Positions 47,046 to 62,574 of a stretch of DNA of 64,000 nucleotides are shown piece after piece. The stretch is from Apus apus. Taxonomy: Eukaryota; Chordata; Aves; Apodiformes; Apodidae. The stretch is taken from positions 131,164,568 to 131,228,567 of the forward strand of contig NC_067283.1 in NCBI RefSeq assembly GCF_020740795.1. The letters run 5' to 3'. The notes beneath the pieces were generated by a model. The model ran no database searches. It was not told the DNA's origin and saw only the letters and a list, made by a program, of their open reading frames with translations. The first letter of the stretch is position 1. Every line of letters begins with the position of its first letter. A program made the translations under genes and the position numbers.

Positions 47046-50000
47046 GTTTTCTCCTTTTACAGTAGAATCAGGTATGAACCTTAGTACACATTTTCATAAA
47101 TGTCTTGCACTTCAGAGAAGCTGCAAGTCATTAATTAGGATAATAAAACACAGGGACAACTTTTTGTGTCAGTACAGAACTTCATTCATACAATAAATTC
47201 TCTGCCCACGACAAGACAGGGCAGTACCATTTTCTCTTTACAGTCTCTAGCCCCGACCCTCAAGAGTAAACATCTGCCTGTCTGCTAAGCTGCTTTGGAT
47301 CCACAGACTTAACATTTCACAGCCAATCTGCTTTGAACTCTATGTCCTGAACACTTGGAAGATAATTCATTAGCTCACTGGGAAGTCATTAGAGAAACTG
47401 CTATTGGAGCATAAATAGCCATAAACCTGGAAGGAGAAATACTTTCCTCCCTAAGAACTCTTACTGTTGTCCCTGGCACCTGAGCAGTAGGTGTGTCCTG
47501 CAGCCCAAGAATGAAAGGCAAGTGACTATTCTAACATCACACTACAACGACAGGTTGAGAAGATATACATGCTAATTGACCACTCATCTTGCAGTCCAAG
47601 GTCACAAACAGTACCCAAAAGGTAACATGCAAGTCATACTCAATAAAATAATATTCTTCACTTTAGGATTTCTCTATTTTTTATTAAACTCAATTAGCAC
47701 ATTATCATATGTAATTAAAAGTGGAGAATTTAGATTACAAACAAGTCAATCTTAATTGCAATTAGGTTCTGTATTTCACAAACCAGTATTGAGCTCAAGG
47801 TTAAGAAAGGTGCCACATTTAGGTACGTGCACATAACCAAGGCATCTTAGCTCCTGTTAGATCAGTAGAGTTCTGAGGCAAAATCAGTTGCCAAAACAAA
47901 CACCTCTAGTACATGTTAGATGCCTTACAGTATTCCCACTGGTTTCCAGCTCCCAGCTGAGATGGACACGTTAGATGGTGTGTCATTTATGCCAGCCCCA
48001 TGCAGCTGCTTCATATATCCTGCATGCCTCAGATAACATCAGATGCTTACATTTAGGCATCTGAATAAAAGCCTTTGTCAATAAAGTCAAAGGTTCTCTA
48101 AGCAAATGTTGATGTCAGAAAGTGATGCCCACACCTCTAAATTTAGGTGCCCATGTTAGGAACAAATTTCACCTTTGAATATTCTTACAGTACGCAGCAA
48201 AAGTGAATGCTTTTAATACTGAAGCTTTCCCATATTGACACAATCCAACTACCAAATCTGTTCGTTCTTAAAAAGCCACCCAGACAGTCGTATCAGACTC
48301 ACAAATGACAATCCAGTTAAAGTTTAAGGTTTAAAGTTTAAAAGTTTGTCTTTAGCAAAGTAAAACTACTCATATTCCTGAAGATCTGGCTGGCTTTTTT
48401 CCTATGCCAAGATGTTGATTTAGTGTGTGCCATGTTTTATTTTGTCACTACTGATCTACCAACAAAGGAAATACAGGGACATGTGACACTGCTGAAGGGT
48501 AAACCCTTAGGGTGAAAACTGACACACTATACTGAGGTTTATGTTTTTCCTTTTCACCGGATGAACAATATTAAAATTATTATTAAAATAATCTGCTTTA
48601 GAGCTTCATGCCAATAGGTGCTGAAGGAGGAAAAAACATTCTAATAGGTCATACATGCTTCAAACAGTTATTCTCCTTTGTATATTTACTAGTAAACAAA
48701 CACTTTGATGAATCATACACAAGAAAAAGTTTGAGAAGTTTCACTTAGGAGTTCTGAGAGCTACACACAGAAACTCCCTTGAACACAAACTGGTAAAAGA
48801 GACCCATAGTACTCACTCTAAAAAGCTCCCAGTGATTAAAAAACATGCAAACAAAAAATACTTAAGTTCCTTGCAACATTACTTGTAAACAATATAAAAA
48901 CAGAATACACTTAGAAGCTTATTTTAACTGACTAACTGGTGCTAAACATAAAACTAATTCAAACAAGTTTATTTCCATAGTTCAGGGAAAGAATCTAGTG
49001 TATAGCAAATGAAACTTACAAGTTTTTTGCCCTATTGCAGTTACCATTTGACACATTCTCATAGAATCATAGAATCATAGAATCATAGAATCCTAGGGGT
49101 TGGAAGGGACCTCGAAAGATCATCTAGTCCAACCCCCCTGCCAGAGCAGGGTCACCTAGAGTACATCACACAGGAAGGCATCCAGGCGGGTTTTGAATGT
49201 CTCCAGCGAAGGAGACTCCACAACCTCTCTGGGCAGCCTGTTCCAGTGCTCTGTCACTCTTACAGTAAAAAAATTTTTCCTGATATTCATCTTAAACCTC
49301 CTATGCTCCAACTTGTATCCATTACCCCTTGTCCTATCACTGGTCTTCACTGAAAAAAGCTTAACTCCATCGTCTTGACACTCACCCTTTACATATTTGT
49401 AAACATTGATGAGGTCACCCCTCAGTCTCCTTTTCTCCAAACTAAAGAGACCCAGCTCCCTCAGCCTTTCCTCATAAGGGAGATGTTCCACTCCCTTAAT
49501 CATCCTTGTGGCTCTGCGCTGGACTCTTTCAAGCACTTCCCTGTCCTTCTTGAACTGAGGGGCCCAGAACTGGACACAATATTCCAGATGTGGCCTCACC
49601 AATGCAGAATAGAGGGGGAGGAGAACCTCTCTTGACCTACTAACCACACCCTTTCTAATACACCCCATCTAATACATCTCATTTAGCTTTCATTTGTGAC
49701 AGAGGTTAAAAAACTGCCTTCTGTGTCCAGATGATGTTATTGTAGGTCTGAATACAGGTTTTTTGTTATACCCATTTACCCATAAGACATGATGAAAATC
49801 TGTCTTTTTCCTCAATTTTGCCCATTACTTCCACATTTCAAAGTCAAAAATACCAGGCAATTATTTACAAACTTTGTAATGCAATAAATAGACAGTTATC
49901 TTGTTCTGATCCATTATAACAGAAGGTTTTGCATTTTAGTGAAACTGTTAGTAAAAAGTTTGTACCTTGAAGAAAGGTGTATTAAGGAAACTCTTGTGTG

Positions 50001-50280
50001 GAGATGGAAACTTCAAATGAAGAAAGCAATGAAATGAAGTTTGGGGGTGGGGGGGCATGGAGAAAACATTTAAGCTAGATCAGTACATACCCTAAGACAG
50101 CTGAGATCTGACACAGATTTGACTCAGTATTTGTTGTTCCATTATTACTGCTAAGGAGAGGAGGTGGGAGCAAGCAAAAAGCCCCAGTCAAGTACTGGTT
50201 TAGAATTTATGGTCAGACAAACTATATGACTACACAGACAAACCATATGACTACATAACATAGACGATTCAAGGACAAAA
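47046..50280. other. Intergenic interval between convergent genes
   Basis: It separates the NECAB1 and C8orf88 3' ends, which point at each other. It contains one minus-strand CR1 (49056-49667) and an AAGTTTA-rich imperfect repeat near 48318-48346. Nothing else was recognised. Confidence 0.8.
49056..49667 (-). mobile_element. CR1 LINE, 3' 0.6 kb, with intact C-terminal ORF2 frame
   Basis: On the minus strand the element ends in at least three ATTCTATG octamers (49056-49090). Upstream of this lies a 170-codon uninterrupted frame (49156-49668) with [32 protein letters not shown] and [20 protein letters not shown]. These are the conserved C-terminal motifs of CR1 ORF2. The open frame and regular tail mark it as the youngest-looking CR1 in the window. 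It is 5'-truncated, lacks the reverse-transcriptase core and cannot move on its own. Confidence 0.96.
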
Positions 50281-50284
50281 TTCT

Positions 50285-50472
50285 GTCACAGCAAAATGTA
50301 ATATTTTTTATTTTCACTGTAATCATATTACCATCTCAGGCATTACAAATTCAAGGTTTGACTTTTAAAGCATTCATAGGGTCCTACTTTAATTTGTAGC
50401 TTCAAAAATCTTTAAGATCTACATCATATGTAGCTCTTTCATTGATGGATTTCTTATCTTGCAAACAACCTG
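50285..50472 (-). other. C8orf88: C8orf88 3' UTR
   Basis: Roughly 190 bases from the TGA at 50475-50473 to the expected cleavage site just below the AATAAA at 50312-50307. No conserved elements were recognised. Confidence 0.6.
50307..50312 (-). terminator. C8orf88: C8orf88 polyadenylation signal AATAAA
   Basis: TTTATT on the + strand reads AATAAA on the minus strand, about 160 bases past the C8orf88 stop codon. It is the first canonical signal downstream of the stop. Confidence 0.65.
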
Positions 50473-50511
50473 TCACTTCTTGCATATGTCAATAAAAGGG
50501 TTGCTCTTTTC
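50473..50511 (-). CDS. C8orf88: C8orf88 last coding exon with stop codon
   Basis: On the minus strand the acceptor TTTGTTTTGCAG precedes 50511. Entering in phase 0 it reads EKSNPFIDICKK and stops at TGA. Human C8orf88 ends with a short tail starting E-x-N at the same junction, so the exon is homologous, with a slightly longer, diverged end. Confidence 0.88.
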   Translation of the reverse strand, partial: EKSNPFIDICKK

Positions 50512-50667
50512 CTGCAAAACAAACAAACCCTCCAATTACTTTAGTTATAAAAAGTCATTTAAAGCACGTCTTCACAGGTCTACTTACATGTACATCTACA
50601 TTTAAGTACATCCATGTACATTTAAGAATTTGACTTTTTAAAAATTAATGCAAACAGTTATACTTTC

Positions 50668-50690
50668 ATATATATATATATATATATATA
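50668..50690. repeat. (AT)n microsatellite
   Basis: Eleven and a half uninterrupted AT units; likely length-polymorphic. Confidence 0.95.
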
Positions 50691-51024
50691 CTTTTCATTA
50701 ATCATAGACATTTAATCTGAAATTTTTCTGGCAGACTTTGTAAACCTAATAACATGAGTTCAGTTCAAATGCTGAGCTATGTATAGGTAGGACTGATTCT
50801 CAGATCTCCAAAACCCCCAATGTCTTCTGGAATGAAAGCAACCCACAGCCCACTAACTGTAACAACAGCATCTCCCTTGTACATGTCACTCCAGGAAGCT
50901 TTCTCCATCTGAAAATATGGCTTCCACTCATAAACAGGCATACACTTTAGCAGTAACTTCAAAAGTTCAAAATTAAGGAAGTCTTAAGATGGGCAAGAAT
51001 CAACTGAATACTCAATTCACCAGC

Positions 51025-52238
51025 AAACTTCTGACAATCATGCTTGACTAATCCGATAGCCTTCTATGAGGTTGTGACTGAATGGGTAGATGCAGGGATG
51101 TAATCTACGTTGACCTTAGCAAGGCTTTTGACACTGTCTCCCATAACATCCTCATGAGCAAGCTCAGGAAGTGTGGGTAGGAGAGTGGACAGTGAGATGG
51201 ATTAAACTGGCTAAACAACAGAGCCCAGAGGGTGGTGATCAATGGTGCAGAGTCCAGCTAGAGACCTGTAACTGGTGGAGTTCCCCAGGGATCAGTGCTG
51301 GGTCCAGTCCTGTTCAACATCTTCATCAATGACCTGGATGAGGGCACAGAGCGTATCCTCAGCAAGTTTGCTGATTGTATGAAACTGGGAGGACTGGCTG
51401 ATTCACCTGAAGGCTGTGCGGGCCATTCAAAAAGATTTGGACAGACTGGAAAGCTGGGCAAAGAGGAACCTAATGAGGTTCAACACGAGTAAGTGTAGAG
51501 TCCTGCACCTGGGGAGGAAAAACATGCACCAGTACAGAATAGGAGCTGATTTGCTAGAAAGCAGCTCCATGGAGAAGGACCTTGCATTCCTGGTGGACAA
51601 GTTATCCATGGAACAGCAATTGTGCCCTTGTGGGCAAGAAGGCCAATAGTAACCTGGGGTGCATTAAGAACAGGGTGGCCAGCAGGTCGAGGGAGGTTCT
51701 CCTCCCCCTCTACTCTGCCCTAGTGAGACCACATTTGGAGTATTGTATCCAGTTCTGGGCTCCCCAGTTCAAAAGGGACAGGGATTTACTTGAGAGGGTC
51801 CAACAGCAGGCTACAACGATGATTAAGAAACTGGAACACCTGTCTTATGAGGGAAGGCTGAGAGACCTGGGGCAGTTTAGTCTAGAGAAGACTGAGAGGG
51901 GATCTTACTAATGTATATAAACCTCTGAAGGGTGGGTGTCAAGGAGGGGCCAATCTTTTTTCAGTCATGCCCTGTGATAGGATGAGGCGCAATGGTACAA
52001 ACTAGAACACAGTAAGTTCCACCTCAGCATGAGGAAAAAATTCTTTATTATAAAGGTTATGGAGCACTGGAACAGGCTGCCCAAAGAGGTTGTGGAGTCT
52101 CCTTCTCTGGAGTCTTTCAAGACCCATCTAGATGTGTTTCTGTGTGACCTGCCCTGGTGGTCCCACCCTGGCAGGGGGGTTGGACTGAATGATCTCCAGA
52201 GGTCCCTTCAAACCTCTAACGTTCTGTGATTCTGTGAC
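51025..52238 (+). mobile_element. CR1 LINE, 1.2 kb, with mutated RT active site
   Basis: It starts near the RT palm (GACCTTAGCAAGGCTTTTGA) and continues through [24 protein letters not shown] sequence (51278-51340), then the C-terminal [20 protein letters not shown] block. It ends at tandem TTCTGTGA octamers (52221-52238). The catalytic FADD reads FADC here, and several frameshifts are present. It is antisense to C8orf88. Confidence 0.95.
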
Positions 52239-53554
52239 AACCACCTATTCCTCAATTCAAGCTCACTGACATATTGTAGGATTGTCTTTTCCTCATCGGA
52301 AGTTTATTTGGAGGCCTTCTTCTACCTGTTTTTAGCATCATCTTTTCATTTACACATGCATCTCATCAAACTCTCTTATAGACCTATAAGCAGACTCCCA
52401 AATAACTAAAAAATCAATGTCTAGAATAAAATCACACACTAAAATACAAGTGTACCGTTTTATCCTATACTAACAATAAAAAAAAATTCTATTCAATTCA
52501 GAAAAAAATACGAACTGTCGCTGACCAATTTTCTTATTTATAATTTGAAACTAACTTCTGAAGTATGACTGGCATTCTAGTATCACCTGTATATGCTAAT
52601 GAGATCAGTACATTTGCAAATCCCTTTTCAACACTTGTCTTCAAGATCACACAACAAATTTGCCAGCTTTTGCTTTCTTCTAATGAGAACAGGATTTTTT
52701 TTTCCTTTAGCTTCCTACTCAACAATCTACACATTGCGCTTAGGACAATAATGACAGCTCATTGATACACGTTATGTTATTGTAATACAACATCGTGCCT
52801 AGCAGGGGTTTGTAATTTTGCCCTCCCCATTTGTGGCTGAATAGGATGAGAAAATTCACTGCTTTTTTTATTGGTATGATGACCTAGTATATACAGATGG
52901 GAGCTTACATACACATGACTAACACAAAGCAGAGGAAAGGCATTAAGAGCAGGTCTCACAAACAGTGAGACACTCTTCTTTCTAAAAAGACAGATACAAC
53001 TTGTAACACTTCTGACATCATCATACAGACATAGATTCTCCAGCCTCAAAACAATCTCCTTGAAACACATGCAAGCCACCTTGACTTGCACCAGTTTTTA
53101 CTATCTTTCTTTTCTGCCACCCAAATAATTTGCAATTTAGCCATGTCATGAACAATTTTAGGGCTCATTTGTCCACTGACTCCATTTCTGTGGGGGTCCT
53201 CCTTTGCCTATGAACATAACCAGATGAAAGTGTATATATTACAAAACTGCGCCTCTTAAAACTCAAGAGACAGAAAGGCGAGCTGGGGGGAAAGGTTAGG
53301 AAAGTAAAGAGTTTTAACTTCCCTATCTGCAGGCAGGTTTTCAAACAAGTAAAGCTTTCATCTTGAGGAAAATATAACAGAAAGATGCAAAAAGAAAGAT
53401 CAGGGAAGGCCAATTGCTGTAATATATTAGTTCAACTTTGTTTATCCAAAGAATATAAATTTATAAAAGTTTAAAACTGCCTCAAGTTGTGGTCAACACA
53501 GGAGTCATCTGGATGTATTTCTCCAGGATAGAAGTCATATTTCTACAAGAATCA

Positions 53555-57275
<3,721 letters not shown>

Positions 57276-57360
57276 CTTTTTTTGCTTTCGATTCATGCTG
57301 GTTTGGTTGACAGGGCATCATAGTTTGAGTTAAAATCTTTGCTTCAGTCTTTTCAGATAA
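57276..57360 (-). CDS. C8orf88: C8orf88 exon (variable middle region)
   Basis: On the minus strand the acceptor CCTATTTTAG precedes 57360 and the donor GTAAGA follows 57276; 85 bp, phase 0 in and phase 1 out. It reads LSEKTEAKILTQTMM, then PCQPNQHESKAKK. Similarity to human is weak apart from the Gln-rich stretch and the final KK before ERIKYS, but the phases join its neighbours exactly. Confidence 0.87.
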
Positions 57361-58211
57361 CTAAAATAGGAAGGAAAGAGTTAATGATTTTTAATATATT
57401 TTACAAAATTAAGTTATGAAGCTTGTTTCCTTTAAACATATTAAAATATGGATCTGCGTTTCTCAGTTAAAAAAAAACCAAAAACATTTGTAGCACCGTT
57501 TCAGTAATCAACTTTGCTTTCACCAGTCTCCAAGATTTTGGACAATTAATACTTTCTGTGCATGAAGGAAACTGGATTCTGCTCTTTTTTCTGCTCCTTG
57601 CAACTGAATCACTGTCTTTTTTACAGTTTCAGAACAGAAACAGTCTTGCACAAATTACACGGGAGTCAGAACTGTAGCTATTTATAACACCTGATGCACC
57701 TCTAACTTGAAAGATGAAGGTCCAGCAAGAGAACTGCAGAAAACTAAACTGGAACACAGGTAACATAAAATGCCTGACAAGTTTAATTTGAACCTGTAGA
57801 ATGTTTGTTACTCTTCGTTACATACAAGTACAGCTCAACAACCTTTAAAGCAGTATAGATAGACACTTCTGAGACAGCAATCTGACAGAATTTCGCAGTG
57901 CTATTGCTAGTTTTTAAGAAAATCAGCCAGAAGCTGCTACACTGGGAAATAATAAAAGTGGAAAGGACTTATCTTCAGCAGTTTGGCTTGGCTTCCAAAA
58001 GGCTCCACAGATTTGTCTGAGGAATTGTAATCTCATTCTGAGAGAGAATTTTTTTTTTTTTGGGGGAGGAGCAGACAGGGGACAGGAGGAATTGAAAAAT
58101 CTGGGGAAGCACTTGTCAAAAGCAGAAGAGGTCCTATTTTCTGGACAGAGACAGCAGTTAATGCTTTGTCCTGTAAATGCACCACCAACTTTCACAGTGC
58201 AATAAAAATTG

Positions 58212-59150
58212 CCCAACTCTGGGCAACCTGTTCCAGTGCCTCACCACTCCCATAGTGAAAAATTTCTTCCTAATATTTAATCTAAATCTATCCTCTTTCA
58301 GCTTAAAACATCCTGTCACTACAGATCCTCGTAAAAAGCTCCTCCCCTTCCTCTAGGGCCCTTTCAGGTACTGGAAGGCCACTATAAAGTTTTCCTGGAG
58401 TGTTCCGTTCTCCAAGTTGAACCACCCCAACTCTTTCAGCCTGTCCTCATAAGAGGCATACTCCAGCCTTATGGTTGTTTTTGCAGCCCTCCTCTGGACT
58501 TGATACAACAGGTCCATGCACTTCCTGTGCTCAGGACTCCAGAACTGGACACAGTACTTCAGGTGGGGTTTCATGAGAACAGAGCAGAGGGGAGAATCAT
58601 CTCCCTTGACCTGCTGGCCATACTTCCTTTGACGCAGCCCAGGGCACTGTTGGCTTTCCGGGCTGCAAGTGCATGTTGCTGGCTTCTGTTGAGCTTTTCA
58701 TCAACCAACACCCCCAAGTCCTTTTCCTCAGGGCTGTTCTCAATCCATTCTCTGCCCAACCTGTATTTGTGGTTGGGATTGCCCCAAAACTACGTGCAGG
58801 ACCTGGCACTTGCCCTTACTGAACTTCATGAGGTTTGCACAAGCCCACCTCTCAAGCTTGTCAAAGTCCCTCTGGGTGGCCTCCCTTCCCTCCAGCGTGT
58901 CCACCACAACACACAGGTAGGCATCATCAGCAAACTTCGTAAGGGTGTACTTGATCCCACTGTCCATGTCACTGACAAAGATGTTAAACAGCACCGGTCC
59001 CAATATCAACCCTTGAGGAATGCTACTCGTCACTGATACCGACTTGGACATTTAGCTGTTGACCACAGCTCTTTGACTATGACTATCCAGCCAACTCCTT
59101 ATCCACTGAGGGGTCCACCTGTCAAGCCCATGTCTCTCCAATTGCTGTGC
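58212..59150 (-). mobile_element. CR1 LINE fragment, minus strand
   Basis: On the minus strand, [20 protein letters not shown] and LTKFADDAYLCVVVDT (about 59040-58910) give the RT core with intact FADD. The ORF2 end follows, down to GGGCAACCTGTTCCAG at 58220. The 3' UTR and octamer tail are absent, so the 3' end has been lost. Confidence 0.95.
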
Positions 59151-59492
59151 ACTCTCCTCACTGATCTAAGTTATCTTCTTCTGGTTTGACTAAAATTTCT
59201 GGGGAAAAAAACCTTGAAAAATGTAAGGACGTATGAGAATAAAGATAACATAATGTCAATTCCAACTGTTTTGTGTGGTCAACTAGTCTTTGCCAGTCTT
59301 GGCTATTCAAAGGCTCTTTTCAAGTACAAACAAGGATTTAACACATGCTCAAATCCATAAGATAAGCATGGTAATGCAGAATTCACAGCAATGTACCAGA
59401 GAATGTCAACAGAGTATTTTTACGTAACTTCCTGCCCCATCTCCCATCACATCATCCTGCCAACTGCTTTACAGTATCACAAAATCTATTCT

Positions 59493-60656
59493 ATTCTATG
59501 ACGTTGTCTATCTAGACTTTGGTAAGGCCTTTGACACTGTCTCCCACAGCATTCTCCTAGAGAAGCTGGTGGCTCACAGCATAGACAGGTACGCTCTACT
59601 GGGTAAAAACTGGCTGGCTGGCCAAGCCCAGAGAGTTGTAGTGAATGGGGTTGGATCCAAGTGGCAGCCGGTCACCAGTGGTGTCCCCCAGGGCTTAGTT
59701 TTGCGTCCAGTCTTGTTCAATATCTTTATTAATGACCTAGATGAGGGGATTGAGTGCATCCTAAGTAAGTTTGCAGATGACACTAAGCTGGGAGGAAGTG
59801 TCTATTTGCTTGAGGGTAGGAAGGCTCTGCAGAGAGACCTGGACAGACTGGATCAATGGGCTGAGGCTAATTTTATCAGGTTTCTGCCAGGTCCTGCACT
59901 TTGGTCACAACAACCCCATGCAAAGCTACAGGCTTGGGGATAAGTGGTTGAAAGCTCCATGGTGGAGAAGGACCTGGGGGTGCTGGTTGACAGCTGACTT
60001 AACACGAGCCAGCAGTGTGCCCAGATGGCCAAGAAGGCCAATGGCATCCTGGCCTGCATCAGGAATAATGTGGCCAGCCAGAGGAGAGATGATCATGCCC
60101 CCGTATTTGGCATTGGTGAGGCCACACCTCAAATACTGTGTGCAGTTCTGGGCCCCTCACCACAAGAAGGATGTAGAGTTGCTGTAGTGTGTCCAGAGGA
60201 GAACTACCAAGCTGGTGAAAGGTCTGGAGAATAAGCCCTGTAAGAAAGGGCTGAGGGAACTGGGATTGTTTAGCTTAAAGACAAGGAAGCTGAGGGGAGA
60301 CCTCATTGGTCTCTACAGCTACCTGAAAGGAGGTTGTAGGGAGATGGGAGTTGGCCTCTTCTTTCAAGTGAATAACGAGAGGACAAGAGGAAATGGCCTG
60401 AAGCTGCACCAGGAAAGGTTTAGACTTGGTATTAGAAAGAATTTCTTTACTGGAAGAGTGACTGGACAGTGGAACAGGCTGCCCAGGGAGGTGGCAGAGT
60501 CACCATCCCTGGAAGTATCTAAAAGAAATATAGTGCTTAGAAACATGATTTAAGCACTGAACTGGTAAATTAGGTTATGGTAGGGGCATTTAGGTTATGG
60601 CTGGACTTTTCAAGGTCCCTTCCAACCAGGATGATTCTATTCTATGATTCTATTAT
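59493..60656 (+). mobile_element. CR1 LINE, 1.2 kb, with octamer tail
   Basis: [14 protein letters not shown] start, then [20 protein letters not shown] and [14 protein letters not shown] (59665-59800). The C-terminal [19 protein letters not shown] and the tail ATTCTATTCTATGATTCTA follow at 60632-60656. The RT motif is intact over about 100 codons but the copy is 5'-truncated and frameshifted. It lies head-to-head with the CR1 at 58212-59150. Confidence 0.96.
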
Positions 60657-60882
60657 GCTTGGTCGTCAGTCCAAAACTTAACATTTGAGTATAACCACTC
60701 ACAATAATACCTTTTTACATGTTCCTATCTGAAATCCACCAACAAAGAGTGGAATCCATCTATAAAGAATATTCCTAAAGCAGGGAATGTATTTCTCAAG
60801 CTCAAAATAATTTTTAAATGGTAGTTAAAAAGTAGTAAATTAAAACTGATACTGGTTGATGGATCTCAAATAGATCTGAGGG

Positions 60883-61170
60883 TGTTGGGTTGGTGTGGTG
60901 CAGTTTTGGAAACAGGGGAGGGGCCACAGGTGTGGCTCCTGTGAGAAGCTGGTGAGAGATCCCCCGGTTCCAAAAATTTGGCCCACCTCTGGCTAAGGCA
61001 GAGCCCATCAGCAACAATGGATGCACCTCTGCGATTAACATACTCAGGAAGTGGAAAGAACTTCAATAAGACCTCAGGGCAGAGGAGAGGGGGAGGTGAA
61101 AACAACACTGGAGCAGAGATACCACGCTCTGTGAGGAAGGAGGGGGAGGACTACGGAATACTCTGGAACT
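60883..61170 (+). mobile_element. Truncated LTR related to the solo LTR at 8161-9159
   Basis: It begins TGTTGGGTTGGTGTGG and shares ordered blocks with the minus strand of the first LTR: GGGCCACAGG, AGAAGCTG, then GCACCTCTG and TTAACATAC, followed by TGAGGAAGGAGGGGGAGG. Only about the first 290 bases of a roughly 1-kb LTR remain. No target-site duplication was found. It lies antisense to C8orf88. Confidence 0.8.
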
Positions 61171-61612
61171 GTTTATCTAGTTAGTGAAGTTTACTGCCTC
61201 AAATGGAGTTGTGCTAACAAAACTAAAACATGTATTTCTAATGTTATTCTTTATGCATAATAAGCAAAGACTGCATACGTGTACCTTAAGTCTAAAATAG
61301 CCATCTTCAATTTAATGACAACTGAAGAAATGCCACACAGACTTTTATAAGACTTTTAAATAACCAACACATAAGATTCATCTTTCACCTACTAGTGCGT
61401 GCAAATATCAGGGAAAGGCATTCCTGAAACTCATACTTCTTTTTGCCATTTCTAATACTGTTGGTTTATAACATACCGATTAAAGGACACTCCTAGCTGA
61501 AAAGAGAGTTTACTTTTTGTTCAGTAACATAAGGGATCAGCTGACCTCCAATTTACAGCACTCTAGAACACACACCATCAGCTTTGTCATCTACTATTTC
61601 TTCAGTACTTAC

Positions 61613-61689
61613 CCAGTCAACCTTACTCTCCAAACATACTTCAGTACTCCTAGGTAATTCAGTCTGAAAGGGTACCACAGTGGCTGATG
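61613..61689 (-). CDS. C8orf88: C8orf88 second coding exon
   Basis: On the minus strand the acceptor TATCTTCACCAG precedes 61689 and the donor GTAAGT follows 61613; 77 bp, phase 1 in and phase 0 out. It completes Ala and reads SATVVPFQTELPRS, then TEVCLESKVDW. A-x-V-x-PF-x-x-E-x-P aligns with the human segment after the conserved N-terminus. Confidence 0.9.
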
Positions 61690-62481
61690 CTGGTGAAGAT
61701 AAAACATTCAGAAAAAAAAAAATTAAATGTATTTTGTGATACATGCCACAGGAACAGTACTGAAATCCAACTGCAAAGAGCTTATATGGGCACTTACAAC
61801 TTAATAGCTCTAAATCATCATAGCACCATTTTTCCATTTCTTCCATGAATTTTAAACAAAGTAAAAAATTATGTTACTTTGCTTCTGTCCACATCATCAC
61901 TGGTGTCACTATTTCCATGGCCATCAAAAATTTCTAACTTAACAATAGTAATAGCTTTAACACTGCAACATCTGGAAGGCACATAGAAACTTAAAAACAA
62001 AAACAAAATATACAAGCCTGACACAAATACTACATGTTTTTTTCCTTAGACTTTTTTGTTTTAAACTTGTATGAAGGCTAGATAAGGACAGTGTGGTGCA
62101 GTATACTGCACTTGCAATACAACCTAAAAGATCATATATTTTAAAAATCGTGTTTGTATTTTCAACAGTAGGAGTCCATTAATCCAAAAAATCCAGATTT
62201 AATACAGAAGCCTGATTCAGCTTTCTGAAGCCAGGATTTCAGATGCCAAGCTGGAACATCACCACCGAAAAGAATTCTGTATAAACCTAATGCAGTTTAA
62301 ATTTAGATTTTTATCACAGAGATGATGAAGTATGAGCAACACACAGAAAGATATTTATTCCTCACTGTAGTTTGAACAAATGCATTAAAAAAACATATCC
62401 AAGTCACCTTACATGTCTTTATTTCCTTAAAAGCAACTGAAGCTTTGTCAAAGCAAACTGTACATTAACTGTGCTACTCAC
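61690..62481 (-). other. C8orf88: C8orf88 first coding intron, 0.8 kb
   Basis: AT-rich intron between the donor GTGAGT and acceptor CTTCACCAG (minus strand). No other feature was seen. Confidence 0.88.
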
Positions 62482-62560
62482 CTTGTTTAGAAGACAGATG
62501 ATGCACAGGTCGTGCTGGCTGAAGGGATTTACCAATAAACTTTTTAGTTTCCTTTAACAT
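62482..62560 (-). CDS. C8orf88: C8orf88 first coding exon with start codon
   Basis: ATG at 62560-62558 opens MLKETKKFIGKSLQPARP, then VHHLSSKQ, with one base left before the donor GTGAGT. The exon continues upstream to an acceptor CTTTTCTTAAAG at 62575. Human C8orf88 starts M-ETKK, so the bird protein starts two codons earlier than the residue aligned with the human Met. The start context has A at -3. An out-of-frame ATG lies 10 bases upstream. Confidence 0.94.
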
Positions 62561-62570
62561 TTTGAAGCAT
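62544..62570 (-). promoter_or_regulatory. Overlapping upstream ORF at the C8orf88 start
   Basis: On the minus strand an ATG at 62570-62568 (G at -3) opens eight codons ending in TAA at 62546-62544, out of frame with and overlapping the main ATG at 62560. If used, it could reduce initiation at the main start. It exists in the mRNA only if the acceptor at 62575 or an upstream exon start includes it. Confidence 0.5.
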
Positions 62571-62574
62571 CACA

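Larger units (their letters stand above)
57361..61612 (-). other. C8orf88: C8orf88 intron with head-to-head CR1 pair and LTR fragment
   Basis: A 4.3-kb intron containing a minus CR1 (58212-59150), a plus CR1 (59493-60656) and a truncated LTR (60883-61170). The rest is AT-rich and unassigned. Confidence 0.87.

Noticed and set aside
58500..59036. 178-codon + strand open frame
   Set aside because: Antisense shadow of the minus-strand CR1 at 58212-59150.
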